Part shown: positions 48,906 through 57,751 of the stretch, in pieces
How positions within the stretch are numbered: position 1 is the stretch's first letter
Layout: each line of letters starts with the position of its first letter
Origin: Opisthocomus hoazin
Taxonomy: Eukaryota > Chordata > Aves > Opisthocomiformes > Opisthocomidae
Direction of reading: 5' to 3'
Length of the DNA stretch: 64,000 nt
NCBI RefSeq assembly: GCF_030867145.1
Contig: NC_134414.1
Span: forward strand, 132,506,465 to 132,570,464
Notes under the pieces: model-generated
What the model was told of the DNA's origin: nothing
The model's input: only the letters and a program-made list of their open reading frames with translations
Database searches by the model: none
Program-made: the position numbers and the translations under genes

Positions 48906-49542
48906 CTATTTAAAAACAAACCATATACACAAGACATCATTAAATGACCTTTATATTAATCATGTTATAATAATTTTTGAACTCTGCTGGCATCTCCCAT
49001 CCACAAAACGTACTTCATAAGCAAACAAAAGCATATGCTTTAATCTGGCATGGAATATATACATGAGCAAGCATTCAAAGCGGTATGTTTTAAAAATGCC
49101 TAATTTAGCTTTTCAAGCCCATTGCTGCAAGGCAGAGGAACTTCAAAACAGAGCATCTGAATCTTCAGGTTTTGGTCAGGTCACGTGCATTTACTGCTTG
49201 CCAGCGAGTTCTGATGGTGAGGAACACACTTCCAAGGGTTTTCTGGCTGCTTGTTCACTGCAGGGTTCAATCAAGTCATTCCCCTGATAAAAAGGAGCAT
49301 CTCTGTATCTCCTGTGATTTTATAGCTAGTAAGTTCATATACGCAGCTTCCATGCCACCCTGCCAAGCAGAACAATCCTAAACATGCAAGTCAAGGTAGC
49401 TCTTTACTGAAAACAATCTGACAAAAACATTTCCTATCACTGTTAATTTTCATATGCTTAACTAAGAACACAGGCTTAGCATTTGGTCTTCCTGTTTAAC
49501 AAGAGCACTACAGACCCCAGTCCTACATTATGGAGATCTTAC
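48906..49542 (-). other. CCDC181 intron 4
   Basis: 0.64 kb intron; nothing else recognised. Confidence 0.75.
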
Positions 49543-49689
49543 TTTGCTGTTCAAGTCTTCTAGCTCCTTTGCACGACGAATTCGCTTTTCTTCTAGCACT
49601 TGTTCTTTCTTCTTCTGTAACCAAGCTTTAAAAACCATCTCATTCTCTCTTCTCTTCTGTTCTTCTTGTTCCCTTTTCTTTTCTTCTTC
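49543..49689 (-). CDS. CCDC181: CCDC181 coding exon 3, first FKxWL module
   Basis: 49 codons, phase 0: EEEKKREQEEQKRRENEMVF, then KAWLQKKKEQVLEEKRIRRA and KELEDLNSK. Acceptor ATTCAAG, donor GTAAGA. Human reads VFKAWLQKKREQVLEMRRIQ at this place. Confidence 0.93.
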
Positions 49690-52048
49690 CTTGAATGAAA
49701 TTAAGAGTGAATAAACATTTTTTAAGAGAATTGTCTCAATCTGCAAAGGCCTTCATTGTCACAGTAGATAATAAGCAAGCCATGTGAGTTACATGAGAGA
49801 GACACAAAAATACCCATGAAACAGGAACACTCAACAACTGCATCATAGTTGATACTACTTTTAGGAAGAAAGAAGTCTGAGCACTTCTGCGGTTCTGGTT
49901 AGATTCAGACACTTGCAGTCTAACCCTTTTTGTGATTACCTCCATTTCCATGATACAACTCAGCTCACAGACATTTCAATAGCAACAGGTGAAGACTTAA
50001 AATTAAGCCTGCCCAATAGCTCTCATTGGCTTAAAAATCAGTTTAAACTGATGCATTTTAAAAATGAATGAAACTCTCCAGCTTGTTGGACCACTAAACC
50101 CTAACAGATATTTAACTACCTATGGACTGCAGGTGCTACCTTATAAGTAAGGATTTTTTTCTGGACATAAAGTTGTAATGTATTTACTCAAGTAGTATTA
50201 ATATCTTAACACTTTTTTCAAGTTTACAAAATTATTTTTACAAAATTGAGAAAACTTTTTCGTAATTATTAGTCACATTTCAGCTAATGACAAGGACCTA
50301 CAAAGAGGAGAAAGGTTTCAGACAAGTTCAAGAAGTCGATGAGGCAGTTTACCGGGTTTCGATTCTCTGACACAAAAGCTACAATCCCCACTCATTTCAA
50401 TGCTCTCTTGCAAACAGATGACGTTCCTCCCACCCGCGCACAACTTTCAGGCTATCCTCCAAATTTACAATTTGTAATATACTGAAATGAAAGAAACTCC
50501 ACCAAAATGAAGCAGATGGATTCCAGTAATGTCAAGAAATCTTTCTTGCCTGTGAAATCCATCACAGAATGGAAAAACTCCATTCAAGAATGAAGAAATA
50601 TGGTAGTACATTCTTACCTTTTCAGAAGTCAGCCAACAGAGAAAGAGATTTAGCACACACTGTTAGGAAAATAACCTTCCTTAGCTCTACCACACTACCT
50701 TTTAATTTAAATAGGCAGAGTATGGTGTCATGAGATCTAGTCTTGTGTGTACAAAGAAAACACATCGGTAACCCTTCACATTTCATGCCCCTCGCTACTG
50801 AGCTAAGCCTCAGCAAGCTTTTCAAATAAAGCAGGCTAGACCTACTTCCATGGGTTGAAAGCATCTCTGAAGCCACTTGGCCAGCTTGCTTAGAACGTCA
50901 TGGCACAGAAAAATGGTAGATGCTTCCATGCTTTCTATAAAGCAACATACATCGAAAGCTACCTTTCTGCAACTGTATCATCACAATGCAAAGTGAAGCA
51001 AAAATGTGTAAGTTTTTAAAGTCTTTGGTAAAGATTTCTGAAGTTCCTGTTACAGCTGACTCTATTAAATTTTTTTTTCTGAATAAGGAGCTGAGAAAGA
51101 ATTAAAAGGGATTTTTTTCCCCCAGTAATGCATAAGATACTGATTTGATTTTCTAAAATAGATTTTTTTTTCCTTTTAAATTACTGCCCTTTATAGATAT
51201 AAGAAGAATAACCTCAGTCTTGGGAATATTTTCTTCTTTTTGTCCTCTGTGTAACGCCCAGGTAAAACCAAATCAGAAGGAAAAGTAGTATCCATTAACA
51301 GAAAACGGGGAAAATAACCTACTTTGCAACAAACTCACTGAGAAAACTTACAACACTCACCCATGCAAAACCTTTACAGGCAAAAAGTATCCAGTTATAT
51401 TATCAGTCAATGTGACTTCACCTGCATGCATCTTATGCAGCAACAAAGCATGCCACTTTTGAAGTCAGCTGTATCTGCCATGCACGTTAAACACTTTGTT
51501 CATAGTTCTCACAGATATTCTCCTGTGTAAATCTTATTTTATGACTGAACACTCTCCCAGATGATAATTGCCTATTACATACTTCATAAGCACTCAAATG
51601 AGCACCTGCACTACTGTGGTTAATGTTAACTTCCTGCATTGCAGTGTAACCTATGGAGATACGATACCATGTGCTACGCTCCAGTAAAGAGTGGGCCTGT
51701 AATGGAACCTAGGTGGAAAGAGAGTCAATAAGCAAAAGCAGTAAGTACAATATAGCAGAAGAAGGCCTATTTGTGAAAGATATATTAAATAAATACTTGA
51801 TTTCTCCCATAAGCAAGGCATGATCCTATGCCACTCTGTGGGTATTTTTTTTCTTTTAAGGACAGGATTTTTGAGAGATTCTGTACAAACTCCAGAGAAT
51901 TATTATTGTTATTGATGCCTCTTTTATCATGGAAAAATTATTTAAAAATGATAAAAATTATTGGAGTAAATGCCCTGAACATGTGGTCTTTGTGAAGCAG
52001 AGGAACAGGATGGTCACTGTGATCTGCTTGTTGCCCCTATATCTTTAC
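49690..52048 (-). other. CCDC181 intron 3
   Basis: 2.4 kb AT-rich intron; no gene, RNA or clear mobile element seen. Confidence 0.7.
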
Positions 52049-53044
52049 CTCTTTCCTCAGTTTTTCTTTCCTTTGTTCTAACTGCTTCCGCAACTCTTTT
52101 TGTCTGGGAGAAAGACAGTAAGTGGAGCTTCTCACGGGCACATTTGCAGACTGCGCTCTCTGCGGAGTCTTCCGTCTCCCCAGACCTCTTGCAGCATTGA
52201 CAGCAGAATTTGGACGATGCTTAGGGTTAGATGGAGGCTTAGGGTTAGATGGAGGCTTAGGGAAATACACACACTTGTTTCCACCAGGAGAAAAAGAATG
52301 TGCTCCTGGTCTTACTGGAGGCACTTCCTTCATTCCGGAGACAGTGCCAAAAGGACTGCAGTGTGAAGATCTTGGAGACGTATGTTGAGTTTCAGTATCA
52401 GTAAAAGAAACATTTATAGGGGGCAAAAAGCCCTGGCTTTCAGTATCGCATAAACTTAAGTGTTCAAACTTCCCATCTTTTTCCACTAGGATTTTACCAT
52501 CCTTCTTTTCCTCATCCTTGCCAGCATGTGGTGAAAGCGATGTGCTTTCCTGCCCCATTTCATTAGAAATATGCAACCGAGATAGGCTGTTTGAAACGTC
52601 ATCTCCTCTGGTAAGGTCAGCTTTACAAACTTCAGCATCTTCTAGAGGAGGAACTTCAAGATCCACCAACTTCTCCTTGAATTTTAATTTCCGTTCTCTG
52701 TTCTGATCCACAGGATCCTGATTCTCCAGAAGTTTGTTGGCTTCTTCAATTTTTTCCAAGATGTAACGCTTTATTTCTTCATCCTGTTCCTCATCCAGTT
52801 CCTGCTGGTTTTCCAAATTGGATTCCTGGATAGAGCTTTCACTATCAGTATCAGATACACAGTCCCCCTGTTTAATAGCAGACATGGATTCCAAACTCTC
52901 TTCATTGGAAGGTCTCACTATCGCATCTACATCTGCCTCTGAAAGCTGATCTGGATTTTCTTCCATTTCCTCATTGTCTTCCTCAAACTTGTCCACACCT
53001 TTGACAATATTTGCTTCAACATCCTCTTCATTTTTTTCAGGATT
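52049..53044 (-). CDS. CCDC181: CCDC181 large central exon
   Basis: 332 codons, phase 0 at both ends; acceptor TTTTTTAG, donor GTAAAG. Conserved blocks include SDTDSESSIQESNLENQQ, EEIKRYILEKIEEANKLLEN, RERKLKFKEKLVDLEVPPLE, GFLPPINVSFT and STYCLSPRQKELRKQLEQRK. The proline-rich stretch around 52200-52265 repeats PPSNPK because of an 18-nt tandem duplication. Confidence 0.95.
52220..52262 (-). repeat. Intra-exonic tandem repeat, 18-nt unit, about 2.4 copies
   Basis: On the plus strand the unit CTTAGGGTTAGATGGAGG occurs at 52220-52237 and identically at 52238-52255, with a third partial copy to 52262. It encodes the PPSNPK hexapeptide repeat of CCDC181. The unit contains the telomere-like TTAGGGTTAG sequence. 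Confidence 0.95.
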
Positions 53045-53569
53045 CTAAAAAAATTAAAATAAACTAGTCTTTTCTCCCAACAAAGAACAGTATCAGAGAA
53101 AGAGAAAAGAAATGGCAAGAGCAGTACTAACTACCCTAATTCTAAACCAGGCTGTCAAATAGTGCATGTCACAACTAATAGCTTTTTTTGTCACTAACAG
53201 CTCTCTTGCAGTTTTTCCATGTTCACACGTGCACAAAGTTTAGCTAACCATAGCTTGCACAGTAAAGCAATCAGCGACAGCACAAAAACAGAACATGTGC
53301 TGCACAAACGCTGAAAGGAACCCAGAAGTACCTTTGAAACAAACATACTATTTTCAATTAACACTAAATTTTCTCTTTTAAAGCAATTATAACCAAACTA
53401 ACCAGCTCACTGAATTATTTTTCACTGTAATTCCAAATAACTTTCCTTGTCAAAATTCAGTGCGTATACCTACACATTTCAAACCATACTGATATTTGTG
53501 CTTATGATTCCAAATATTACTCAGTTTTGTCTTCTAAATAAGACAACTAGCATTTAATTTAACAAATAC
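53045..53569 (-). other. CCDC181 intron 2
   Basis: 0.5 kb intron; nothing else recognised. Confidence 0.75.
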
Positions 53570-53707
53570 CTCTCTTTCACCAAGGTTTTCTTTTTCTTCT
53601 TCATTATTTAGCCATTCGAGGTCTTTTTCAAAGTCATCCTCATATTCTCCACTTTCTGTTGGATCACCCATATCTGCTGGATCTCCACGGTCTTCGTTTT
53701 CACTCAT
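53570..53707 (-). CDS. CCDC181: CCDC181 first coding exon
   Basis: ATG at 53707-53705 in ACCAAAATGAGTG, followed by MSENEDRGDPADMGDPTESG and EYEDDFEKDLEWLNNEEEK, 46 codons, phase 0. The exon starts at 53730 after TTTTTTATAG and includes 23 nt of 5'UTR; the donor is GTATTT. The acidic EYEDDFEKDLEWL block matches human. Confidence 0.93.
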
Positions 53708-53939
53708 TTTGGTGATGTGTTAGAGCAACACTATAAAAAAGGAGAGGAAAAAAAATGTTTTAAAACTCTAGTGACACAGAAATACAGAACACTGATATCC
53801 CTTACAGCACCCACATCAAGCTTGTGAGCAGTATCAAGACAACCATGTTAGATAGTGCCACAGCACCTCAGAACTAAGGATCACTACTGATTTATAAACA
53901 TGAACGGGTTTGGCATTTCCACCTCCAACTACTAGGGAA

Positions 53940-54050
53940 AGGTTTGAGTCAAAGCAAACTGAGGTCACTTGCTCAATGTCTTGCAGCGAGTCTCTGACAG
54001 AGCTAAGACTAGAACTCACGATCTCTTAAGTGTTAGTCCCACGCTTTAAG
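53940..54050 (-). repeat. MIR-like SINE relic, reverse orientation
   Basis: The plus strand reads ACTGAGGTCACTTGCTCAAT, GTCTTGCAGCGAGTCTCTGA, CAGAGCTAAGACTAGAACTC, which is the reverse of the MIR core in order (gaggttaagtgacttgcccaa, ggtcacacagctagtaagtg, cagagccgggattcgaaccc). Confidence 0.6.
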
Positions 54051-56365
54051 AAAGAGATGGCTGGTTTATGTTTATTACAAGTACTACCAGCTTTCATTGC
54101 TCCCAGGCATGTTTTACATTGTTGTTTTATATCTGCCTGGTCCACTTTCCTTTAAAGAAATCTTAACTTGTTTAAAATTACATTGCAAAGATGTGGGATG
54201 CACAAGTGCTAGAAGATCCTTGCCATGGCTTACAGTAGATCAAACTACCAAAAAGCTTCCCATAATGACATATTGAAACAAGAAAACATTCACTGGGCTC
54301 TTGACAGGAACCTTCTGCTAGAGTGACTGAACGTTTACAAGCAGCTAGCTTTTCACCTCCAGTAGTATTAGGGGTAAAGAAAGTCACACAGACATCAGTC
54401 AAGACTGCTCGGAAAAGGATTTAGTTCTGGTCTGAATTTCTGAGGAGGGCAACAATGGGAGTTAATCAGTTAATCAGGCTGGATATAGTCATATTCGTGG
54501 CAAAACTGAAGATGAGCCACTATAGGCACTGAATCTTTTAAACAATCTTTGGATTGCATAGCACACAGGTGCCAGGAGCTCCTGAAGGACTGCTTAAACA
54601 CCAGCACTTGGCAGTCCAGGCTGACCACCTGCTGCCCTCAGCTCAGCTCACTCAGCTGAAGACATCTGTCTCCATCTAAAGACACAAAAGACTTAAAGAC
54701 ATGCAGCGGCACACATCAGCCTAGACAGCTGATTCTGCTCTTCTTACAGCTTTAGCCACTCATCATTCCTTCCCTACTTTGTTTATTACTGTTTACAAAA
54801 GCAACATAAAGAAGGAAATGTTGATTATTCAGAAGTTCCTTTTCTCTTTGTATGCTCTGCTGTAGGCTGAAAGGTGCCACTTCTAAACGTCTCTCTAATA
54901 GGCCAAATCTGTGTCATTTACAAGACACTGAAAGATCCCGATACGAGTATTAGCATATGGTAACACAATACGGATGGAAGAGTTGGCTCTGACTGTGGAT
55001 GGCTCTGGAACAGCAAGATGGCACTTGCTGTGTGACTGTCCTGCCTTTCCAGGTAAGAAGGGTTGCACCTGGACTTCCCAAACTGTCTAAGCATTTTGTC
55101 ACGCGTTTTGTAAAAACCCTTCCATGCAGAAGATGCTGCTTAAATTCCTTCAAGCTTTTGTTTTAAATTCTAATGAGCATCTCGGAGTTCTCAGTTATTT
55201 ACTCACATGAATACCAGCTCCGCTTCTTAAAACCCTGTGTTTCATGCTTGACAAGGGCTGCTCTTCTAGATCTCAAAATTTAGCCAAGATTTGTATAAGA
55301 GGAAAGAATCACAATAAAGCTGGGCACCTTTGTTGCAAACTTGTTGGTATACAAACTTTATAAAAGCTCTTCTATTTGTTCCGTATTTTGTTCAAAAAAA
55401 TCTGGCATTTTTTTCCTCCTAATTCACTTCTTTTTAGCCATCACTTGCCATGGGAATCACTCTAGATTCCTCCGGGTTTAAATTTTCAAACTTGTTCAGA
55501 CTGTTGCCTTGGCTTCCCACACCGTGTCTATCTATCTCCACCACGTTTTTCCTGCACCTCTTCTCGCCCAACATGTAATCGTTTTTCCTGGGAAATGTCC
55601 CTCCCTTCACAAATACCCTTGGTTTGGGCGGTGACATGTGCCTGGGTTCTTAAGGGAGGTTTCTTTCCTCTAGTACATATTCAGCACAAAAGAACTATCT
55701 AACTTCTTCACCGTTACGGTAAGGGGATGCAACAGCTACAATGCCAAATTGTGCATTTAGCAAAACACGTTCACGCCAGCCTGCGACACCCAACACAGAT
55801 ACTGAAAACTGATCGATTTCTTTAGGATACGTGTAAGAAGGGGGAGCAGCATAACAATCAGCCTCTTCTGTCGTGACATGAAGTAGTCACGGCTGAAGAG
55901 ATAACCGTCAGCTTAACAGCCTTGCTTCAGCAAGCCCCGAGTCGGCTCCTACCCTGCTTAGGGTCTTAGGAAGTGAAGACCGAAGCGCTTCGGCCTTAGC
56001 AGGGACCAGAAGCAGTCAGCAGCCCTCGGGCCTTCCTCTCCACCTGCCGATATTCTCGCTGAAGGGGGACGTGCGCCGTGGCCGTCCCGCAAGGCTCCGC
56101 ACCCGCCCGCGGGGTCACACCGCGGCGCGGTGACAGCAACGAGCGGGACGCGGCCCGGCAAAGGCCGCGGCCCGGCGGCCGGCGCCTCACCGCTATCGCC
56201 ACTGGCCCGGGGCCCAGCCGGCAGGTGCGGCCCCCATTCGCCTCGCCGCCGCTACCAGCCCCCCACGGGAGCCGGCCCCGCCTGCCTCGGACACCCCGCT
56301 CACCGCCGGCTCCCGCCGCCGCTGCCCGGTCCGGCCCGGGGGACGAGGTGCGGCCGCCCGGCGGC

Positions 56366-56379
56366 GTTGCCATGGCGGC
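56366..56379. promoter_or_regulatory. X-box-like RFX motif 1
   Basis: GTTGCCATGGCGGC: perfect left half (GTTGCC), 2-nt spacer, partial right half against the GTNRCC-N(0-3)-RGYAAC consensus. Confidence 0.45.
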
Positions 56380-56382
56380 GGC

Positions 56383-56396
56383 GTTGCCATGGCAGC
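56383..56396. promoter_or_regulatory. X-box-like RFX motif 2
   Basis: GTTGCCATGGCAGC: perfect left half and right half GGCAGC, one mismatch from GGCAAC. Only 3 bases separate it from motif 1. Confidence 0.55.
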
Positions 56397-56554
56397 GGCG
56401 GGGACCGCCCCCCCCCCCCCGCTCACCTTCCCGCAGCAGCGGTCACCGCCGACGGCGGCCCCCGAGGGCCAAACTCCGCCCCGCCCGCACGTTTTCCCAG
56501 CCGCCGGCGCGGAGGCAGCGGCGGGCGCCTGTGCGGGGGAGGCGGCACCGCCCC

Positions 56555-56568
56555 GTTGCCATGGAGAC
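56555..56568. promoter_or_regulatory. X-box-like RFX motif 3
   Basis: GTTGCCATGGAGAC: perfect left half, 2-nt spacer and right half GGAGAC, close to the commonly observed GTTGCCATGGAAAC form. Confidence 0.6.
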
Positions 56569-56764
56569 GGGCCTACGCACAGCGGCCCCCCCGCCCCCCT
56601 TTGTCCGCCGTTTTCACGCCCGGGCTGGTGAGGGGCGAGCGCCTGGTCAGAGCGAGAGCTGGCGGGGCCAGGGTTTGGGCCTTCGTTAGCAAAGATGGCA
56701 CTGCATCTCCGAGGAGACACCGCTCAGCCTCAGTCACACCCCGCTCCTGGAGCTTTGAGATGAC

Positions 56765-56766
56765 GA

Positions 56767-56802
<36 letters not shown>

Positions 56803-56848
56803 AAAGAAATAAGGAAGGAAGGAAAGAAGGAGGGAAGGAGGGAAGGAG
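56765..56848 (+). repeat. GAAA microsatellite grading into GGAA/GGGA repeats
   Basis: Roughly ten GAAA units from 56765 followed by imperfect GGAA and GGGA units to about 56848. It lies between the CCDC181 CpG island and the CR1 pair. Confidence 0.95.
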
Positions 56849-56921
56849 CGTGCTTGTTGGTGTTGCCACCAGTTACCACAGAGAGCCACTGGCTCAACGC
56901 TGCTAGGTGTAGTTCAACAGG

Positions 56922-57005
56922 AATCATAGAATCATAGGTTGGAAAAGACCTCTAAGATCAAGTCCAACCATCAACCCAACACCACGATGCCTACTAAACC
57001 ATGTC
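56922..57005 (-). mobile_element. Outer CR1, 3'-end half (interrupted)
   Basis: Plus strand AATCATAGAATCATAGGTTG through ACCACGATGCCTACTAAACC and ATGTC: the 3' terminal part of a minus-strand CR1 of the same subtype as 36435-36885. It is interrupted at about 57005 by another CR1 and resumes at about 57671. Confidence 0.9.
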
Positions 57006-57670
57006 ACAGAATCACAGAATTTTAGGGGTTGGAAGGGACCTCTGGGAGTCATCTAGTCCAACCCCCCTGCCAAAGCAGGGTGACCTACAGCAGGCTGCAC
57101 AGGACCTTGTCCAGGCGGGGCTTGAATATCTCCAGAGAAGGAGACTCCACAACCTCCCTGGGCAGCCTGTTCCAGTGCTCCGTCACCCTCAGAGGGAAGA
57201 AGTTCTTCCTCGTGTTCAGAGAGAACTCCCTATGCTTCAGTTTCTGCCCATTGTCCCTTGTCCTGTCACTGGGCACCACTGAAAAGGGTTTGGCCCCATC
57301 CTCCTGACACCCACCCTTGAGATATTTGTAAGCATATACTAGGTCCCCTCATAGCCTTCTCTTCTTCAGGCTGAACAAGCCCAGTTCCCTCAGCCTCTCC
57401 TCATAGGAGAGATGCTCCAGTCCCCTCACCATCCTCGTAGCCCTCCACTGGACTCTCTCCAGTAGCTCCTCATCTTTCTTGAACTGGGGAGCTCAGAACT
57501 GGACAGAGTGCTCCAGATGGGGCCTCACCAGGGCAGTGTAGAGGGGAAGGAGAACCTCCCTTGACCTACTGGCCACAGTCCTCCTAATGCATCCCAGGAT
57601 CCCATTGGCCTTCTTGGCAGCCAGGGCACACTGCTGGCTCATGGTCAACCTGTCGTCCACCAGCACTCGC
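57006..57670 (-). mobile_element. Inner CR1 inserted into the outer CR1
   Basis: Plus strand starts ACAGAATCACAGAATTTTAG, the reverse of the 3' tail of the CR1 type at 26.2-26.3 kb. Minus-strand reading gives [39 protein letters not shown] and [20 protein letters not shown], a 5'-truncated ORF2 C-terminus. About 0.66 kb, same orientation as its host element. Confidence 0.92.
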
Positions 57671-57751
57671 GTCCTGAAATGCCACATCTACACGTTTTTT
57701 GAATACGTCCAGGGATGGTGACTCAACCACGTCCCCGGGCAGCCTGTTCCT
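57671..57751 (-). mobile_element. Outer CR1, continuation
   Basis: Resumes with GTCCTGAAATGCCACATCTA, CACGTTTTTTGAATACGTCC, AGGGATGGTGACTCAACCAC and GGGCAGCCTGTTCC, exactly what follows CCATGTC in the related copy at 36.5 kb. The similarity ends at about 57751. Confidence 0.9.

Larger units (their letters stand above)
47987..53730 (-). other. CCDC181: CCDC181 gene, complete coding region
   Basis: Coiled-coil domain-containing protein 181 (human C1orf114), a microtubule-binding protein of motile cilia and sperm flagella reported to interact with HOOK1. Five coding exons on the minus strand (53570-53707, 52049-53044, 49543-49689, 48751-48905, 47987-48149) join in frame to 1599 nt, 532 residues; human is about 509. 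The N-terminus is acidic (EYEDDFEKDLEWL). The middle has RERKLKFKEKLVDLEVPPLE, GFLPPINVSF and STYCLSPRQKELRKQLEQRK. The C-terminal third is highly charged helix with three FKxWLxxK modules, one per exon, ending SFRFTDHYS. All introns are GT-AG. Exon 3 carries an 18-nt tandem duplication. The promoter is a CpG island with X-box-like motifs, as expected for a ciliary gene. Identity very secure. Confidence 0.95.
53731..56426 (-). other. CCDC181 intron 1 (5'UTR intron)
   Basis: From the acceptor before the first coding exon to the CpG island. A minus-strand MIR-like relic lies at about 53940-54050. The right-hand end (from about 56000) is CpG-rich. The exact donor is inferred: GAAG|GTGAGC ending the exon at 56427 is the strongest; GCG|GTGAGG at 56191 is an alternative. 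Confidence 0.5.
56000..56640 (-). promoter_or_regulatory. CCDC181 CpG-island promoter
   Basis: Dense CpG, very GC-rich block standing out from AT-rich flanks, just upstream of CCDC181 with no other gene start near. It contains three GTTGCCATGG motifs, a C13 run at 56408-56420 and several candidate donors on the minus strand. Long ORFs on both strands here are composition artefacts. Confidence 0.7.

Noticed and set aside
52220-52262. Interstitial telomeric repeat
   Set aside because: TTAGGG units are spaced by coding sequence in an 18-nt period and explained by duplication of the PPSNPK codons.
52100-52388. Two overlapping plus-strand ORFs within CCDC181
   Set aside because: Antisense shadows of the central CCDC181 exon, including its 18-nt repeat.
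56078-56906. Long ORFs on both strands in the CCDC181 CpG island (for example 258 codons plus, 175 codons minus)
   Set aside because: Open only because GC-rich sequence lacks stop codons; low-complexity Pro/Arg/Ala, and one runs into the GAAA microsatellite.
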